Below, piece by piece: positions 9,664 to 20,622 of a stretch of 64,000 nucleotides of DNA. Location of the stretch: positions 19,442 to 83,441 of the forward strand of contig NBIV01000306.1 of assembly GCA_003194525.1 (NCBI GenBank), read 5' to 3'. This stretch comes from Gracilariopsis chorda. Lineage: Eukaryota; Rhodophyta; Florideophyceae; Gracilariales; Gracilariaceae. The position numbers and the translations under genes were made by a program. The notes below the pieces were generated by a model, which was not told the origin of the DNA, did not search any database, and saw only the letters and a list, made by a program, of their open reading frames with translations. The stretch's first letter is position 1, and the number at the start of each line of letters is the position of its first letter.

Positions 9664-10637
9664 ATGTCCGTCCGATGCCTTTTTACCGTGTGCTTTATTG
9701 CATACCTAGTTTCATATCCGCATTCAACCCACGCAGCTCGTGCTACAGATGAAACTCTTCCTCATTTTGTCACAAAGAAGTTTACTACCATTGCTGGGAA
9801 GAGAATGGCTTACGTGGAGGTGGGCGGAGGCGATCCGATAGTGTTTCTACACGGAAACCCAACCTCCTCGTATCTCTGGAGAAATATTATGCTCCATCTC
9901 GAACGGCGTGGTCGGCTAATTGCACCAGATCTAATTGGCATGGGTGACTCAGAAAAGCTGGACTTTAGCGGGCCTAATCGGTACACCGTGTTGGAACACT
10001 CAAATTATCTTTATCAGCTTCTGGAAGCGCTTGGCGTCAAACAAACGTTACCCTGGTTGTCCACGACTGGGGTTCAGCGCTCGGGTTTTTATGGGCCTTC
10101 AACAACCGCCGAAATCCAGACGTCGTGAACGCAATCGTGTTCTTTGAGGCCTTTGTGACAACGTATCGATCAGATACTTTCCCGTCTGGGATTACAGATT
10201 TCTTCAATCAGATTCGATCCCCTGCTGGAGAGGAACTCATTATCAATCAGAATGTTTTCGTCGAAAAAGTTTTGCCGGATGCTGTTATACGCGAGCTCAC
10301 TGCGAAGGAATTGGATGAGTATCGCCGCCCGTTTCTGAATGCTGGCGAAGACCGTCGACCAACGCTCACATTCCCTAGACAATTACCTATAGACGGGGTT
10401 CCCGCTGACGTGAGTGCCTTTGTTGAGACGTATTCACAGTGGCTGCAGACGTCTAGCATTCCGAAACTGTTTATAAGAGGAGAACCAGGGCTTCTGATCA
10501 CTAATGGCTCCGAGGCCTTTCAAGTAGCTCGTTCGTTTCCTGAGTTAACTGAGATATCCGTGCCTGGAATCCACTACCTGCAAGAAGACTCTCCAGACGA
10601 AATTGGGATGGCCATTGCAAACTGGTTATCAGCTTAA
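9664..10637 (+). pseudogene. Secreted haloalkane dehalogenase with a single frameshift
   Basis: Alpha/beta hydrolase of the haloalkane dehalogenase family, which splits carbon-halogen bonds by an Asp nucleophile. ATG at 9664. Residues ~1-25 look like a signal peptide, unlike the mostly cytosolic bacterial enzymes. The oxyanion/halide region [12 protein letters not shown] is complete. At about 10044-10046 one base is missing (frame 1 to frame 3). The correct frame then resumes with [11 protein letters not shown], where Asp at 10065-10067 is the nucleophile and Trp the halide ligand. Glu in VFFEAF is the likely acid, and His in GIHYLQEDSP the base, near the end. Total ~324 residues, normal for the family plus signal. 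All catalytic residues survive, so the lesion is recent, or is a sequencing error in the A-rich stretch. Confidence 0.85.
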
Positions 10638-12670
10638 ACACTTTTCATCGATGTACTACATGAAATTGGGCAACTATGGTTAACTGTGTATGAAACAAAA
10701 AATAGATTGTCTCACTTGTGAACGCAGCGCCATGTCGCTAGCACTTCTACGCGTCCCATGGATGAGTTGGGTGATGACCGCGATCCGCGCCGGGCGTCTC
10801 TGCTTCGAACGGCTCCGTTGGTAGCTGTCTGACGACAGATACAAGCAAAATAGCTCTTCTGTTACTGTTGATGTAACACTGAGACTGGAGAGGCGGTACG
10901 ATGGAAGGTCTGGCTGGTCCTGAGGAAGGAACGCCAGGCTTCATCTCCTTTTATAGAGTCTAGTTGCTACGATCGACACATCTAGAAGATCCTAACACTA
11001 CAGTACGAGACACTCACGTCGGAGATAGAGCTTGTAGTCTGTCTTCGACTGAGCTCCGTGGCCCTACAGGTACATACGTCTGTGTTACAGTTGAACTCAA
11101 AGTAAGTACTAAATTCTGTCTCCACATCCTTTCGTTCCCTTGTCCACGTGCGCGATGCCGTCGGAATCAAAGACTCTCGCAGGCAAGGGCGCATGCCAAA
11201 AGAAGAACTGAATATCTTTCGCTACCTTTTCTGTGACCTTCCCCACTGAACATATCCCCAATTTCCGTTGGCATCTTCAATAAGGCAAATTCTCCAAAAA
11301 GAGCTTCGCGTCCTATATTCCAGGATGTTATTTCGTCCATGTACTGGAGTGTTATCAATGAAATGGCCATTCACAATGACTGAGCGTTCGACAGAGCGGT
11401 ATTCGTTCAGTGGCGATTTAGTACCTTCTCTCAGCCTTTCACGCACATTGATTGTCGATCGTTCCCGACAAAATGTGATATTGGACATTCACAGCAGCAT
11501 ATATAGAGAAAACTTTCAAAGGCTGCAGTACAACACATTGTTTTGTTTCAAGCAGAAAATGGCACTTGAATAGCTTTACAAATCTAGACGTCTCAAATAC
11601 CATATATCCAAAGACGATCTCTAGATTTGCATAGTGGCGAAATGCAAAAGAGAATTCATTAGGCAAATGGAGATGCCTCACGAACAATATTTAGTCCATG
11701 GGCGCAAGAATAAGTCGTCTGCGAACAAAATTTGTTGTGTCAGCGATCCAGATGAGTGTGGTTTGAATCTACTCCACGTCCACCTTTGTGAACCCGTGAT
11801 CCTTTTCTGTGCCTCCAATTGATTCGCACGTGTATAACTTTTGCGTGGAAGACGGTGCAGAGTTGTCAACATGCATGTGAGAAAGAAGATGGCCAATGTG
11901 TGGCTTACAGTTTCACAATACGTCGGAAACGAAGGAACTTAATACCCGGTGATGCAGCAGCGAGAAGGTGAATGAAGGTGCAACCCGTGAAGCTCTCTAG
12001 ATCCTCACATTTCTTAGCTTGTCAATAAATCGCTCCTCAATGCAGCAATCACACAACCATAAAGAGATAAAGGAATTTGGGAGTTTATGTAATGTTCTAT
12101 GAATTCAGATTCATACACACAGCATTCACACTGAAAAAAAGCATATTGAAGCAATTTCACTCTACCAATGACGGTCGCTTGGGTATTTGCGAGGTATTCA
12201 GAACCCCAACCAGAAGGGAAACTCCTGCAGAACTTGTCGAAAAGCTTGTGAAGATTCTCCTTCAAATAGATGAGTTTTGCTACCCATGGCTGCCCCAGTT
12301 GGTTTCATTCCATCCAACCAGATACATGTCCATCTCATCTGTTTTCGAACAAAACGGAAAACACGTGATTCCGTGCCAAGTCACGGCAGTTTTCTTCTGC
12401 GTGGGTTTCAGTGACTCTGGATACGTCTCAGGCGTATAATAATAATAGTAATGGTGACTGCATTGGCGAATTTCTCTGCCTTGTTCATCGTCCGTATCAT
12501 GTCACAAGAGAGAGATGTGGTTTTATATGGAGCATATTCAGCATTCATTTTGATACATGGTTTTCCATATTTTGTCCCGTTGAATAAACCCTTGTTTCAG
12601 AACCTTCGAAAGGGTAGTAAGTGTATCTCCTCCATATCACAGCTATCTTCTTTACAGGACCTTTCATTTG
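10638..12670. other. 2 kb without a recognisable gene
   Basis: Only short frames in all phases. Pieces on the minus strand (for example 11167-11488) look weakly protein-like but break every 30-80 codons and match nothing I know. A TATA-like CTTTTATAGAG near 10951 and a block around 11020-11100 resemble sequence near 14340-14500, hinting at an old duplication of a promoter region. I cannot support a gene. Confidence 0.35.
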
Positions 12671-12967
12671 TTATGGCACTGTCGATGGGTATGTTGCTCT
12701 CCAAATGATGATAAGGGTAATTGATTCTCTCCCTTCTTCTACTTCCGCTCCTTCATCAAGTTTCTGCTGTAATGTCTCAACGATTTTTTCAGCGGGATCA
12801 ATACTGGTGATAGTGAGAGAGGCCGTAATACATTCAAGAACTTCATGCAAATGCTCGTGTGGGTCGCAGTTTTTCCTAATATCTTTAACTGCATCTTCAA
12901 ATACATAGTCCGCTTCACCGTCGCTCTTTGCACAAGTAATTTCCCAGAAGTGTGACTTCCTAACCAT
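12671..12967 (-). CDS. Hypothetical acidic protein or gene fragment
   Basis: A 98-codon frame from ATG 12967. Upstream the same phase continues for about 15 codons with plausible composition before a stop. The middle (residues ~15-75) is strongly amphipathic and acidic, like a helical protein. The last residues (ITLIIIWRATYP) look non-native. No domain recognised and no promoter assigned. It is probably the remnant of a longer minus-strand gene, since neighbouring frames 13011-13366 also look weakly coding. Confidence 0.3.
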   Translation of the reverse strand: MVRKSHFWEITCAKSDGEADYVFEDAVKDIRKNCDPHEHLHEVLECITASLTITSIDPAEKIVETLQQKLDEGAEVEEGRESITLIIIWRATYPSTVP

Positions 12968-13499
12968 AGCTTCTCGAAAAAGTGAATCAAGGTCACGCGG
13001 AATGATTCTGCTACCATGGACTCAGATCCCACCGGGTATGTATAATGCAATGTACGGCGCTGCCCAGTGAACAAAATCGACCATGATCTAAATCCAGCCA
13101 AGAGCGTGCCAAGGTTTTATAAAGTGCAATAGTTCGCAAGGTATTATCCCTTGGTTTCGAAAAATAAAGCCAATCGTCCCTTCTCCTTGCTCCCACGTAA
13201 AACTCGGATTTGTCACAGTTTGGCAAGTTGAGAATGATTTTCCTAGTTTGTGGATCGATGTAAAGTTTCGCCTCTCATTGACCGGATTCTCGACAGAGAA
13301 GAGGCACATTTTCCAGCCCACCAATTCGATCAGGACCGCGGAAGAGCATATACGATGGTGCCCCATTTAGTCGAGCAACCACAGTTCTTTTTTTCAAAAT
13401 GACGAACTATCAAAAGTCTCACTGAGAGTGGAATACAGGTATCCACCGTTTGCGCTTCACACAAGGAATGTAGGACGGAGTGTACATACAGGCCAGACA

Positions 13500-15010
13500 T
13501 TAAATATCAGATAGATGTTAGTGGACAGAGTCAGCATAGTGTATCTACACGGCCATTCTCAACCAACTGAAGGACGAAATCTTTGCCCTTGATTTTGAGT
13601 GCACCACGCCACCTATAACAACTGCTGCAATTCCCAATCTTATGAATCGCTACCAGTGCACGCCGCATACGCTGGGTTCTTTATGCGAGTGTCCACCTCC
13701 AAACGCAGTTTGGCTCCGATGTTCCCTTCGATACCGTTCTTGCCAAGAGTAAATTCAACACGAACAGCTGGGCACACACCAATGAACCCATTTATGCTGG
13801 CTTCCGCATTCAGCTCGTCGTTGACCTTGAAGGTGTAGATGCCAGCTACCTTTTTTTGAAGGCAACGAGTCCTTCCAGTTGAAACGCGGTAGAATGATGT
13901 GAGCCGCCACGCGCTGCTTCGGTTCGCGGGACGCACGGATGCCAGCCTCGATTGCAGCGTCACTTTCTACGTCAGCAACTCAGTCTACTTCTGCAGAAGG
14001 CGCCAGCCCGGATGCGACCATCGAACGCAATGTTCACGGAACGGCCAAACCTTGGGAATTGGACGACTGACAAGTTCACCACTTCTCACATCGGTGAATG
14101 CGGCGTTCAGTCAGTTGGGCCTCTAGACGAGTATTAAGAATTTGTTCCCACTGGACCTCAGCCTAAAACAGACGCTTGACCTTGAACTTGCTCAGATTAG
14201 CCGATAGGGATGCACCGACTTCCAACACGCTGCCAGTGAACAGGTTGCTTTTGGTCTTATTAGAAATTGTCGGGCTGGTTGTGTAACAAAGTGATGGTGA
14301 ATGAAGTCTGACCTTCTCCAAATGAAGGGGAAGGTCAGCTGACGCCCATTTTATAAAAGTCTTGTAGCAGTCTAGAGACTTCTATGACTACGCTACAAGC
14401 TAGCTACTGTCTGTAAACATGACAGCTACAAGCCGATCACGGTTTTCAGGCGTCACTTGGCTTGTAGGCTGTCTTCTGTGTTACAGGTTGCAACCGGAAG
14501 GTAATCAATGAACATCAAGTTGCCTGAGGTGGACAATAAAGAGAGGTTGTGGTGGCGTACTATAGGCTGTCTCTAAAGACAACTGTGTTCAGAAGAGCGT
14601 TGACAAATGCGGGATTCTCGCTAGTGTCAATGTCAACCTCGGGAGCAACCGCGGCGCCAGACACAATGGACATGACCAAATAGACCTGGTTTCCATTCAC
14701 GGAAAGTTCATCACTGACGTAAAAGAGCATGTCTTCGGCCTCATCTACAGGCTGAACCGCTGAGCAGTGCTTCTCCCAGTCCTCGACATCGATAACGAAC
14801 GCATTGGCAACATCGAAGACGGAAGGGTCCAGCTTCTCGCCGGAGAGCTCAGCTAGTGCCCTGCGAGACACAGCGTTGCGAGTGCAGGAAGTAATCTGAC
14901 CACCATCCTTCTGAAGCTCATAAACAACTGCGTCTTTCTTTAGTGTGACAGAAAACTCCAGCAATCTGGGAGTACGAGCGACGCTGTGTTGTGCGTCGCG
15001 TGAAAACTAG
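13500..15010 (-). pseudogene. Decayed gene for a large secreted-type beta-rich protein
   Basis: Several minus-strand pieces in different frames follow each other in the right order. 14964-14560 (134 codons, no ATG) is acidic with a DWEKHC motif and beta-strand alternation (VYLVMSIVSGAAVAPEVDI). ~14125-13980 is a short piece containing RSVNIAFDGRIRAGA. 13860-13640 is beta-rich (GIYTFKVNDELNAEASING). Together they look like one gene broken by at least three frameshifts. The order resembles secreted proteins with a short N-terminal domain followed by a beta-rich body known in fungi and some algae, but I cannot name the family with certainty. A TATA-like TTTTATAAAA at 14349-14358 lies inside and is probably unrelated. 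Confidence 0.4.
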
Positions 15011-15064
15011 GTTGTGCGGGCAGATATAGCTTTATCGAATGCAAATTGCGTTAAGTGCAGCTAG

Positions 15065-15946
15065 TTGCCAATATATGAGCAAGCAGGAGGCAAGAAGTGC
15101 AGGTCAGCACAGAACAAAATGGTGGAAGACTCGTACTTAGTTGGTATCGTTCTGTTGCGTGATAACCTTAGGGTGTGGTGCATGCCGCGTCAAAGGAGCG
15201 CTTGTCGCTGCCTGAAAGGAGAGTATGGGAGAGCTACTGGACCAGTGTCTGTCAGTACGAAGCCGCAGTCGAGACGTACAAGGACTTGTACGAAAAAGGT
15301 CTCTTGGCTGATGTATATGGCACTAAGAGCGAGGTCGAGAGCTTGTGAACGCCTTCTGATAAGACTACTGTATTGATTCAAGAAATGTGCCTGGGTATGT
15401 GGTATTTTCTCCTTGGGATGAGGCAGCGCATGGACCCATGGTGCCCATCGCTACGGGTCAATTCGTGGCCGGCGTATCAACACGACTGGGGTTCACTTGC
15501 TGCGAGATGGGGACGTGTTAAAGTTACGTTGTACGGCGGTGGCCGATTTGTTTTCCGGAGTTGTTCAAGGATGCGGACGGCCCGACGAAGCATGCGTTTG
15601 GAGGTTGGCTCCTCTTGACTATTTAAGTACGATTTCGAGGACAGCGGAAGAAGAATTCTTTTGCAGGCTTAAGCGCACACTCATGCAGCCTTATCGCCGG
15701 CGGCGGCCGCGTCGCAGCCGACTGAGTGCGCTGCGAAGCGGCTGCGCCATCCCGTTTGCTCGAACTGCGCCGAAGCGCTCCTCTCTGTCCTTTCTGTCCC
15801 AGCCCTCTCCGTCGCAGGATATCGCTTTCGCTGTGCACCGAAGTGCTGGCGCCACGCAGCGCCGCAAGACGCGGTGGAGAAGCCATCTCGCCGTTCCAGT
15901 GCCAGCAAGGCAAGAAAGCCTGTTCTGCCAAATCTTAAACCGATAA
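15065..15946 (+). pseudogene. Plus-strand coding trace, unidentified
   Basis: Protein-like segments shift frame. ~15175-15348 carries an acidic helical stretch (QYEAAVETYKDLYEKGLLAD). ~15380-15500 has GPMVPIATGQFVAGVST. 15497-15640 then continues as LLRDGDVLKLRCTAVADLF. From 15650 on the sequence is GC-rich and Arg/Ser-rich in every frame, so it is not convincing. No start codon can be chosen and no family recognised. It lies tail to tail with the CHAT pseudogene. Confidence 0.3.
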
Positions 15947-16124
15947 AAATAATATTCAAAAATTCGGAGTGCTTGCTCTGCGCTGTAGACCCTACGAGTT
16001 TATGGCAGCAGGTGTTGAATGCGTCCTGCGCCGCTACAACGAGCAACAAACGGCTCCACAACGCGTCCCATCATCGCGTCGAGCCCCATACTGTACTACA
16101 TATCTAGTCCATTTACGAAGGGTA

Positions 16125-16624
16125 CTATTGCGAATACCATGGTGGCGCGCCTATTACCACGAAAGGTGCCCACTCACGGATGTCTCTGTTGTCCAAACCG
16201 GTAACCTTGTCATCAGGATCAAAGCGGTCCAATACGTCGAAGTACTCGGAATCAGTCAAGTCTCGAAACCAATATTGGGCTTCTCCAAGAAACGCAGATA
16301 TGTCGGATACATCCACATCTCCCTCTATGGCAGCAGAGCATAGCTTCTCGTAGCATTTCAACATTATCGCAGCAGCTGAGAGCTCATGAACAGGCCACAG
16401 ATTACACACCACGTTTCGCGCGCCAGCCACCAGGAACGCCGTTCCGATACTCAAACTCTCATCACTTTCAGATAAAACGTCCACCACAGCCCCGGAACAC
16501 GCCACCACAGTGGCAAAGGTGCAGTTTCTGAGACCTATACCCCAAATATCAGCCATGTTCAACAGCGCTTCGTCTCCGGTACCAAAACTCAGCCCTGTTG
16601 CATTCACTACTTCTGAGGGGTTTA
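16125..16624 (-). pseudogene. CHAT-domain protease-like gene, C-terminal part
   Basis: Carboxy-terminal half of a CHAT (caspase HetF-associated with TPR) domain. It contains LNMADIWGIGL, the catalytic-cysteine segment TVVACSGAVV (Cys codon 16497-16499), the GTAFLVAGARNVVCNLWPV motif and the closing REWAPFVVIGAP. All are hallmark CHAT motifs in the expected order. It is cut at 16624 by the PIF/Harbinger element. The other half resumes in the same reading frame at 19053, with a TTA duplication on both sides. CHAT proteins are caspase-like cysteine peptidases, often with TPR repeats. The piece itself is open, but the gene as a whole is broken. Confidence 0.85.
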
Positions 16625-16882
16625 GGCCCTTTCTACATATGAATTGAGACAACCCGGGCCGGGACACTATTTTCGAGCGAATTGTCCATTGGACATTTTT
16701 CATGTAAAGACCCAACTCCCGCCACAATGTAGAAACACCCAGTAGAGAACACATAACAACTGCCCGGAACCCTTTCGCGCCAAATGACAAGACGCAGCCG
16801 ACTATAAAACAACGTTCCCACCATTGCTCCCTTTTGTCCATTTCCTTTATGCGTCACAACGGCCATACAGCCACTAGAAAAC

Positions 16883-17614
16883 ATGGCTCAGAGCACATCC
16901 CAACACAATACCCAGCTGCCTCTGTCACCTGAAACCGCAAACAATGGTAGCAGTTCTGCCCAATCTTTGTTGGCCACACCAAAACCAGCACCAACGTCCA
17001 CACCCTCCGTTTCATCTTTGGACGAACACATCGGACCAACAAGCGCGTCCCCCAGCTCAACACGACCCACATCTGACAGCCAGCACTACGACAATGACAC
17101 AGTGCTCATATTGCTCGAAATGATGAAGCAAGCTGGTTATGGTGACAGGAGAGCGCAGAAGAAGAGTCTCAAAGACGTCTTCACAGAGGCTGTTAAGCGA
17201 GCGGAGAAACAATACCAGATAAGGCGCACTGCCAAAGGTTGGCAGAAGAAATTTACGCGCATCAAGCAAGAATACGCAGTTTGCATTACCAAGCTAAAAG
17301 CGTCCGGAAGAGATGGAGATGACGCAGACCTTTATGATAAACCCGAATATTTCGAACAGATGCATGAATTAGAGAATGGAAAAGCTCGGTATGATCCACC
17401 TGCGCAGTAATCTACTGACGACGGAACACATGGTACAAAATTACCAGAATCCAGCAGCCGAAAAAGGATCAAGCTCTCCAGAGACGTGCTTCTGGCGGAC
17501 TTCCTTGCCAAGCAAGAAGCAACTAATGCATCACTTATATCGGAGCTGAAGAGATGCAACGATAAACGGGAGAAAACACGAGCTGTATTGGAACGTCTGG
17601 TGAAAAAGATTTGA
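16883..17614 (+). pseudogene. Harbinger Myb/SANT-like accessory protein, one in-frame stop
   Basis: Accessory DNA-binding protein of PIF/Harbinger elements, needed in known systems for nuclear import of the transposase and binding of the ends. ATG 16883. The first ~68 residues are Ser/Thr/Pro-rich. Residues ~70-150 form the Myb/SANT-like trihelix region (LLEMMKQAG, KRAEKQYQIRRTAKGWQKKF). An in-frame TAA at 17408-17410 interrupts the frame after Ala-Gln. The same frame continues to TGA 17612 with a charged coiled-coil tail ending in EKTRAVLERLVKKI. CAA to TAA would explain the stop. Either a 175-residue short form is made or the gene is dead. Confidence 0.75.
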
Positions 17615-17634
17615 AACCAGAAACAATTGCATAG

Positions 17635-18876
17635 CTATTCCATGTTGACATCCTTCGTTATATAATAAAGCAAAGCATCCCTCTGCTTCTTTCCGGCTCC
17701 TGTCTCAGCGGTAACCACAGCGTCTAGATCATCCGTTTCATCGGGAAGTAAGTATTCTTCAACGACATTTCTGTCATAGATGCACATATTGTGCAGCATC
17801 ACACACGCCAAAATGAAGAGGACAATTTTGTTTTCGTGGTGGAGCTTGATTCCATCTTTCAGCACAGAAAATCGGTGCTTGAGCATACCAAACGCACATT
17901 CTACCGACGTTCTCGTTTTCCCTCCAATTTGATCCCAAGTCCGAAGGACAGGATTAGCGTTCTTTTCCGCTTCACTACAATTCTTCATCATATTTTGGCT
18001 CAGCTGAAACGCGCAATCTCCAATGAGATACGGACGTACGGGAACATTCGCAATAATGAGATCCGGGATATCATCCTCTAGCCACACCCCGTTCTCCATG
18101 TTCTGCTTCAAACTTGATCGTTCATAGATTGTAGAGTCTCCTAGCATTCCAGGCTTTCCGATGTCGACGTAAATAAAACGTCTATCTGACGTTACCACTG
18201 CGAATAGTACGATGCTAGGGTATCCTTTGTAGCATCGATACTCATAATATTGGTCCTGCGGACAAGCGAGCCATTTTATATGAGTACCGTCAATGGCTCC
18301 AACACAGTATGGAACACCACTGATTTGTTGAAAGCCTTTCATCGTAGTAGCAATATCCTGTTCGGATGTTGGAAAGCAAATAACATGTTGATACTTTTGT
18401 GCAATGGCACTACTAACTGTCGAAACGGCCGCAGATACTGTGCTACGTCCAATCCCGAGTTGGGCTGCTACTCTCTCACAAGTCCCTCCACCAGCATAGA
18501 GAAGGAAAGCAGCAAGTTTGATTTCTGCTGGTAGTGGCTTTCGGAATTTTGAGTTGCTGAGCTGTATTTGGGAACGGAGGTCGCCTGCAATGCGTTGAAA
18601 AATAGCGTAGGCTATGCGAAAGTTGTTTCGCCAAGAGGCACTTCCCATAAAGTCATATGTAATGGCATAATCAAAGAACCATGTGGGAGAGTTGCGCTTG
18701 CGCTCCCACAGACATCCTGTAGCTCCAGTTCGTGCATCTGTCGTCAACATATGAGTGGCGTAGGCAAGTAGCGTCGACGACATGGCGCTGCCAACTGCAT
18801 GTTCGACTACATCGTCGTCTTCGGTTATTGCGTTGCAAACGGCGATTGCGACCAAGCGACGTCTTGTCGTGCCCAT
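17635..18876 (-). CDS. PIF/Harbinger transposase (DDE_Tnp_4)
   Basis: A 413-residue transposase from ATG 18876 to TAG 17635. Helix-turn-helix at ~132-160 (CERVAAQLGIGRSTVSAAV). The catalytic triad is visible as Asp196 (VGAIDGTHI), Asp247 (KPGMLGDSTIYE) and Glu326 (TSVECAFGMLKHRF). Length and motif spacing are normal for the family. It converges on the Myb-like gene with only ~20 bp between their stop codons. No internal stop; if expressed it could mobilise this element and related non-autonomous copies at TTA/TAA sites. Confidence 0.95.
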   Translation of the reverse strand: MGTTRRRLVAIAVCNAITEDDDVVEHAVGSAMSSTLLAYATHMLTTDARTGATGCLWERKRNSPTWFFDYAITYDFMGSASWRNNFRIAYAIFQRIAGDLRSQIQLSNSKFRKPLPAEIKLAAFLLYAGGGTCERVAAQLGIGRSTVSAAVSTVSSAIAQKYQHVICFPTSEQDIATTMKGFQQISGVPYCVGAIDGTHIKWLACPQDQYYEYRCYKGYPSIVLFAVVTSDRRFIYVDIGKPGMLGDSTIYERSSLKQNMENGVWLEDDIPDLIIANVPVRPYLIGDCAFQLSQNMMKNCSEAEKNANPVLRTWDQIGGKTRTSVECAFGMLKHRFSVLKDGIKLHHENKIVLFILACVMLHNMCIYDRNVVEEYLLPDETDDLDAVVTAETGAGKKQRDALLYYITKDVNME

Positions 18877-19052
18877 GGAGATGATCCTTTGGTTGAGTCA
18901 AGCGTGGGTCCGGAGTTGGGCTCGCTTTCGAGCGACCCCAAAATGGAGGGAAAATTGGACAGCTTGGAAAGTGTCCTGTGAAATGGGAAATCCCCAGAAT
19001 ACTGGGTATTTGAGACAATATGCGCCGTGAGACGTCTAATGTAGAAAGGGCC

Positions 19053-20376
19053 TTAGGTGCGCTGCTGCAGTGTCTCTTCCTCCCGCAAAGGTGCCGTGGC
19101 ATGTCAAGTGCAAAATATCGCAAGTCTTCAACTCGCGGCGCGACATGACTTCGCTATGCGGGGGGCATGGATCAGCGATGTGTACATGTGATCTACCGCA
19201 GAACCCAATCTTTTGCATCACTTCTTCGTGCTGAGGTCGCAGACCTACTGTGGGACACGTTGCGGATACGATCTCTCACTCCTTCAACGGCTTGCTGGCG
19301 ACTCCTCTCTCATCAACCCGTACCGCAATGGAGAGGCTCGGCACCATCCAGATACCTCCGGTGAACACATCTCCCAGATATCTGCCCTCCCCTCCAGACT
19401 CATAGATCTGAATCCGGAGTGCAGCGAAAGGAATTGCGTGCAGGTGACAATGAGGAATGACCACGAGCCGAGTTGGTGCGTTCTCAAAATGATGCGCACG
19501 AAGAATCTTAGACACAAAATTCCCCATATGTTGCAAATGACCTACATCAAAACCTACGATTCTGTCAAAGTAGCTCATTTACGTCTCCTGTAATCTAACT
19601 TGCACATTCCAAACGGAGAACGCGTGTAGGAACTCTGAAAAATCCCCAACTTTCATCAATTCTTTCCGTGGTGCGAAGAAGAGCACAAATGCGAATACTT
19701 TGCTTCGGTCCAAGAACTCGACGATTTCCCTCGAAGATACGGGCAGCGCATCCGTAATGGAGTTCTGCTTGTTGACGACGGCTACAATGTCATCAATCTT
19801 CTGTTTCACATCATTCAAATCGGTCAAGACCAAGTCAACTTCCAGCTTTCCAGAGGCCAGGTCGAGTTTGTGCTTCAGCATGCGATACCTGTTTCGTAAA
19901 CTATCGGAACGATCCAAATCTCCAGACAGTCGCCAAGCGATTCCTAGCCCGTCGGACAGAAACCCCAATAGCAAAGAAGCTTTGAAGCGATCAAACCTCT
20001 CCAGAGCCATATGGTAATTGCCGTCGCTTAAGTACGATGTTGCAAGTATGCCCGCCAGAGCAGGTTAATCTTCATCCAGAGTCCTATTGTAGAACTGCAA
20101 TATGTCACATCCTGCTAGGTATAGCTGCTTCCCTGGAGGGAGATTGAGGTGTGAAAACATGCCCGGTGTAGGGAGCTCAACATAGCTAGCTTCCTGATTG
20201 AAGAGCGGGTTGGACCGGTTGCCTCCCTAAATGAGTCTCTGGCTAACTCCAACTTCCTTCCACACCCGAACAATGAATTCTCAAATACACCCTCCCCAGG
20301 TTCCACAAAGACAACCATGCCGACAGTCGACATACTGTTCACGATGTCCGAGTAGTGACCTTTCCTTACCCAAAGA
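19053..20376 (-). pseudogene. TPR-CHAT protease-like gene, N-terminal part
   Basis: Upstream half of the gene continued at 16125-16624. From ~20200 to 19600 it has TPR-like helices (for example YLSDGNYHMALERFDRF and IAWRLSGDLDRSDSLRNRYR). Then come CHAT motifs: RLVVIPHCHLHAIPFAALR, GIWMVPSLSIAV and the catalytic-histidine motif DILHLTCHG (His codon 19096-19098). In-frame stops: TAA at about 20065, TAA at 19579-19581, TGA at 19276-19278. A frame disturbance occurs near 20220. The frame runs straight through these stops to the Harbinger insertion at 19053. The gene start is missing, because a Helitron-type end begins at 20377. It was probably already decaying before or after the insertion. Confidence 0.8.
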
Positions 20377-20622
20377 CAAGGGTAAGAAGGGCCTTCGGCC
20401 CTACCATTCTTGCCTGCAGTTGTGACGTCTGCGTCTTGCCTGCAGGAAAGAGTGGTAGCGCCGCCTTACCACACTTTCTTGCAGTTTTGATGTCTGCATC
20501 TTGCCTGCAGGAAAGAGTGGTAGGGCCGGCCTACCATTCTTTCCTGCAGTTGTGACGTCTGCATCTTGCCTGCAGGAAAGAGTGATAGGGCCGGAGCTTG
20601 AGCGGCCACAAACCTGAGAATC
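20377..20622 (-). mobile_element. Helitron-type 3' end with 65 bp repeats
   Basis: On the minus strand this piece ends in a GGGCC-GAA-GGCCC hairpin (complement at ~20389-20401) and a terminal CTTG (CAAG at 20377-20380), like the other Helitron ends here. It is oriented opposite to Helitron B, which follows directly, so the two are head to head. Its body is the 65 bp repeat array. I infer a truncated non-autonomous Helitron. Confidence 0.45.
20402..20596. repeat. 65 bp tandem repeat, three copies
   Basis: Units start at 20402, 20467 and 20532, exactly 65 bases apart. Each has TACCA at the start, a central GCATCTTGCCTGCAGGAAAG and a GC-rich end. CTGCAG palindromes occur in each unit. No coding function. 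Confidence 0.85.

Larger units (their letters stand above)
16625..19052. mobile_element. PIF/Harbinger transposon, complete, inserted in the CHAT gene
   Basis: 2428 bp element with 14 bp terminal inverted repeats GGCCCTTTCTACAT (16625-16638; complement at 19039-19052) and a TTA target duplication (16622-16624 and 19053-19055), the PIF/Harbinger signature. It encodes the two usual proteins facing each other: a Myb/SANT-like DNA-binding protein (plus strand) and a DDE transposase (minus strand). TIRs and TSD are perfect and the transposase is open. Only the Myb-like gene carries a stop. Confidence 0.95.

Noticed and set aside
15650-15946. GC-rich region with long frames on both strands
   Set aside because: Arg/Ser/Ala-rich in every frame as expected from base composition; no motif.
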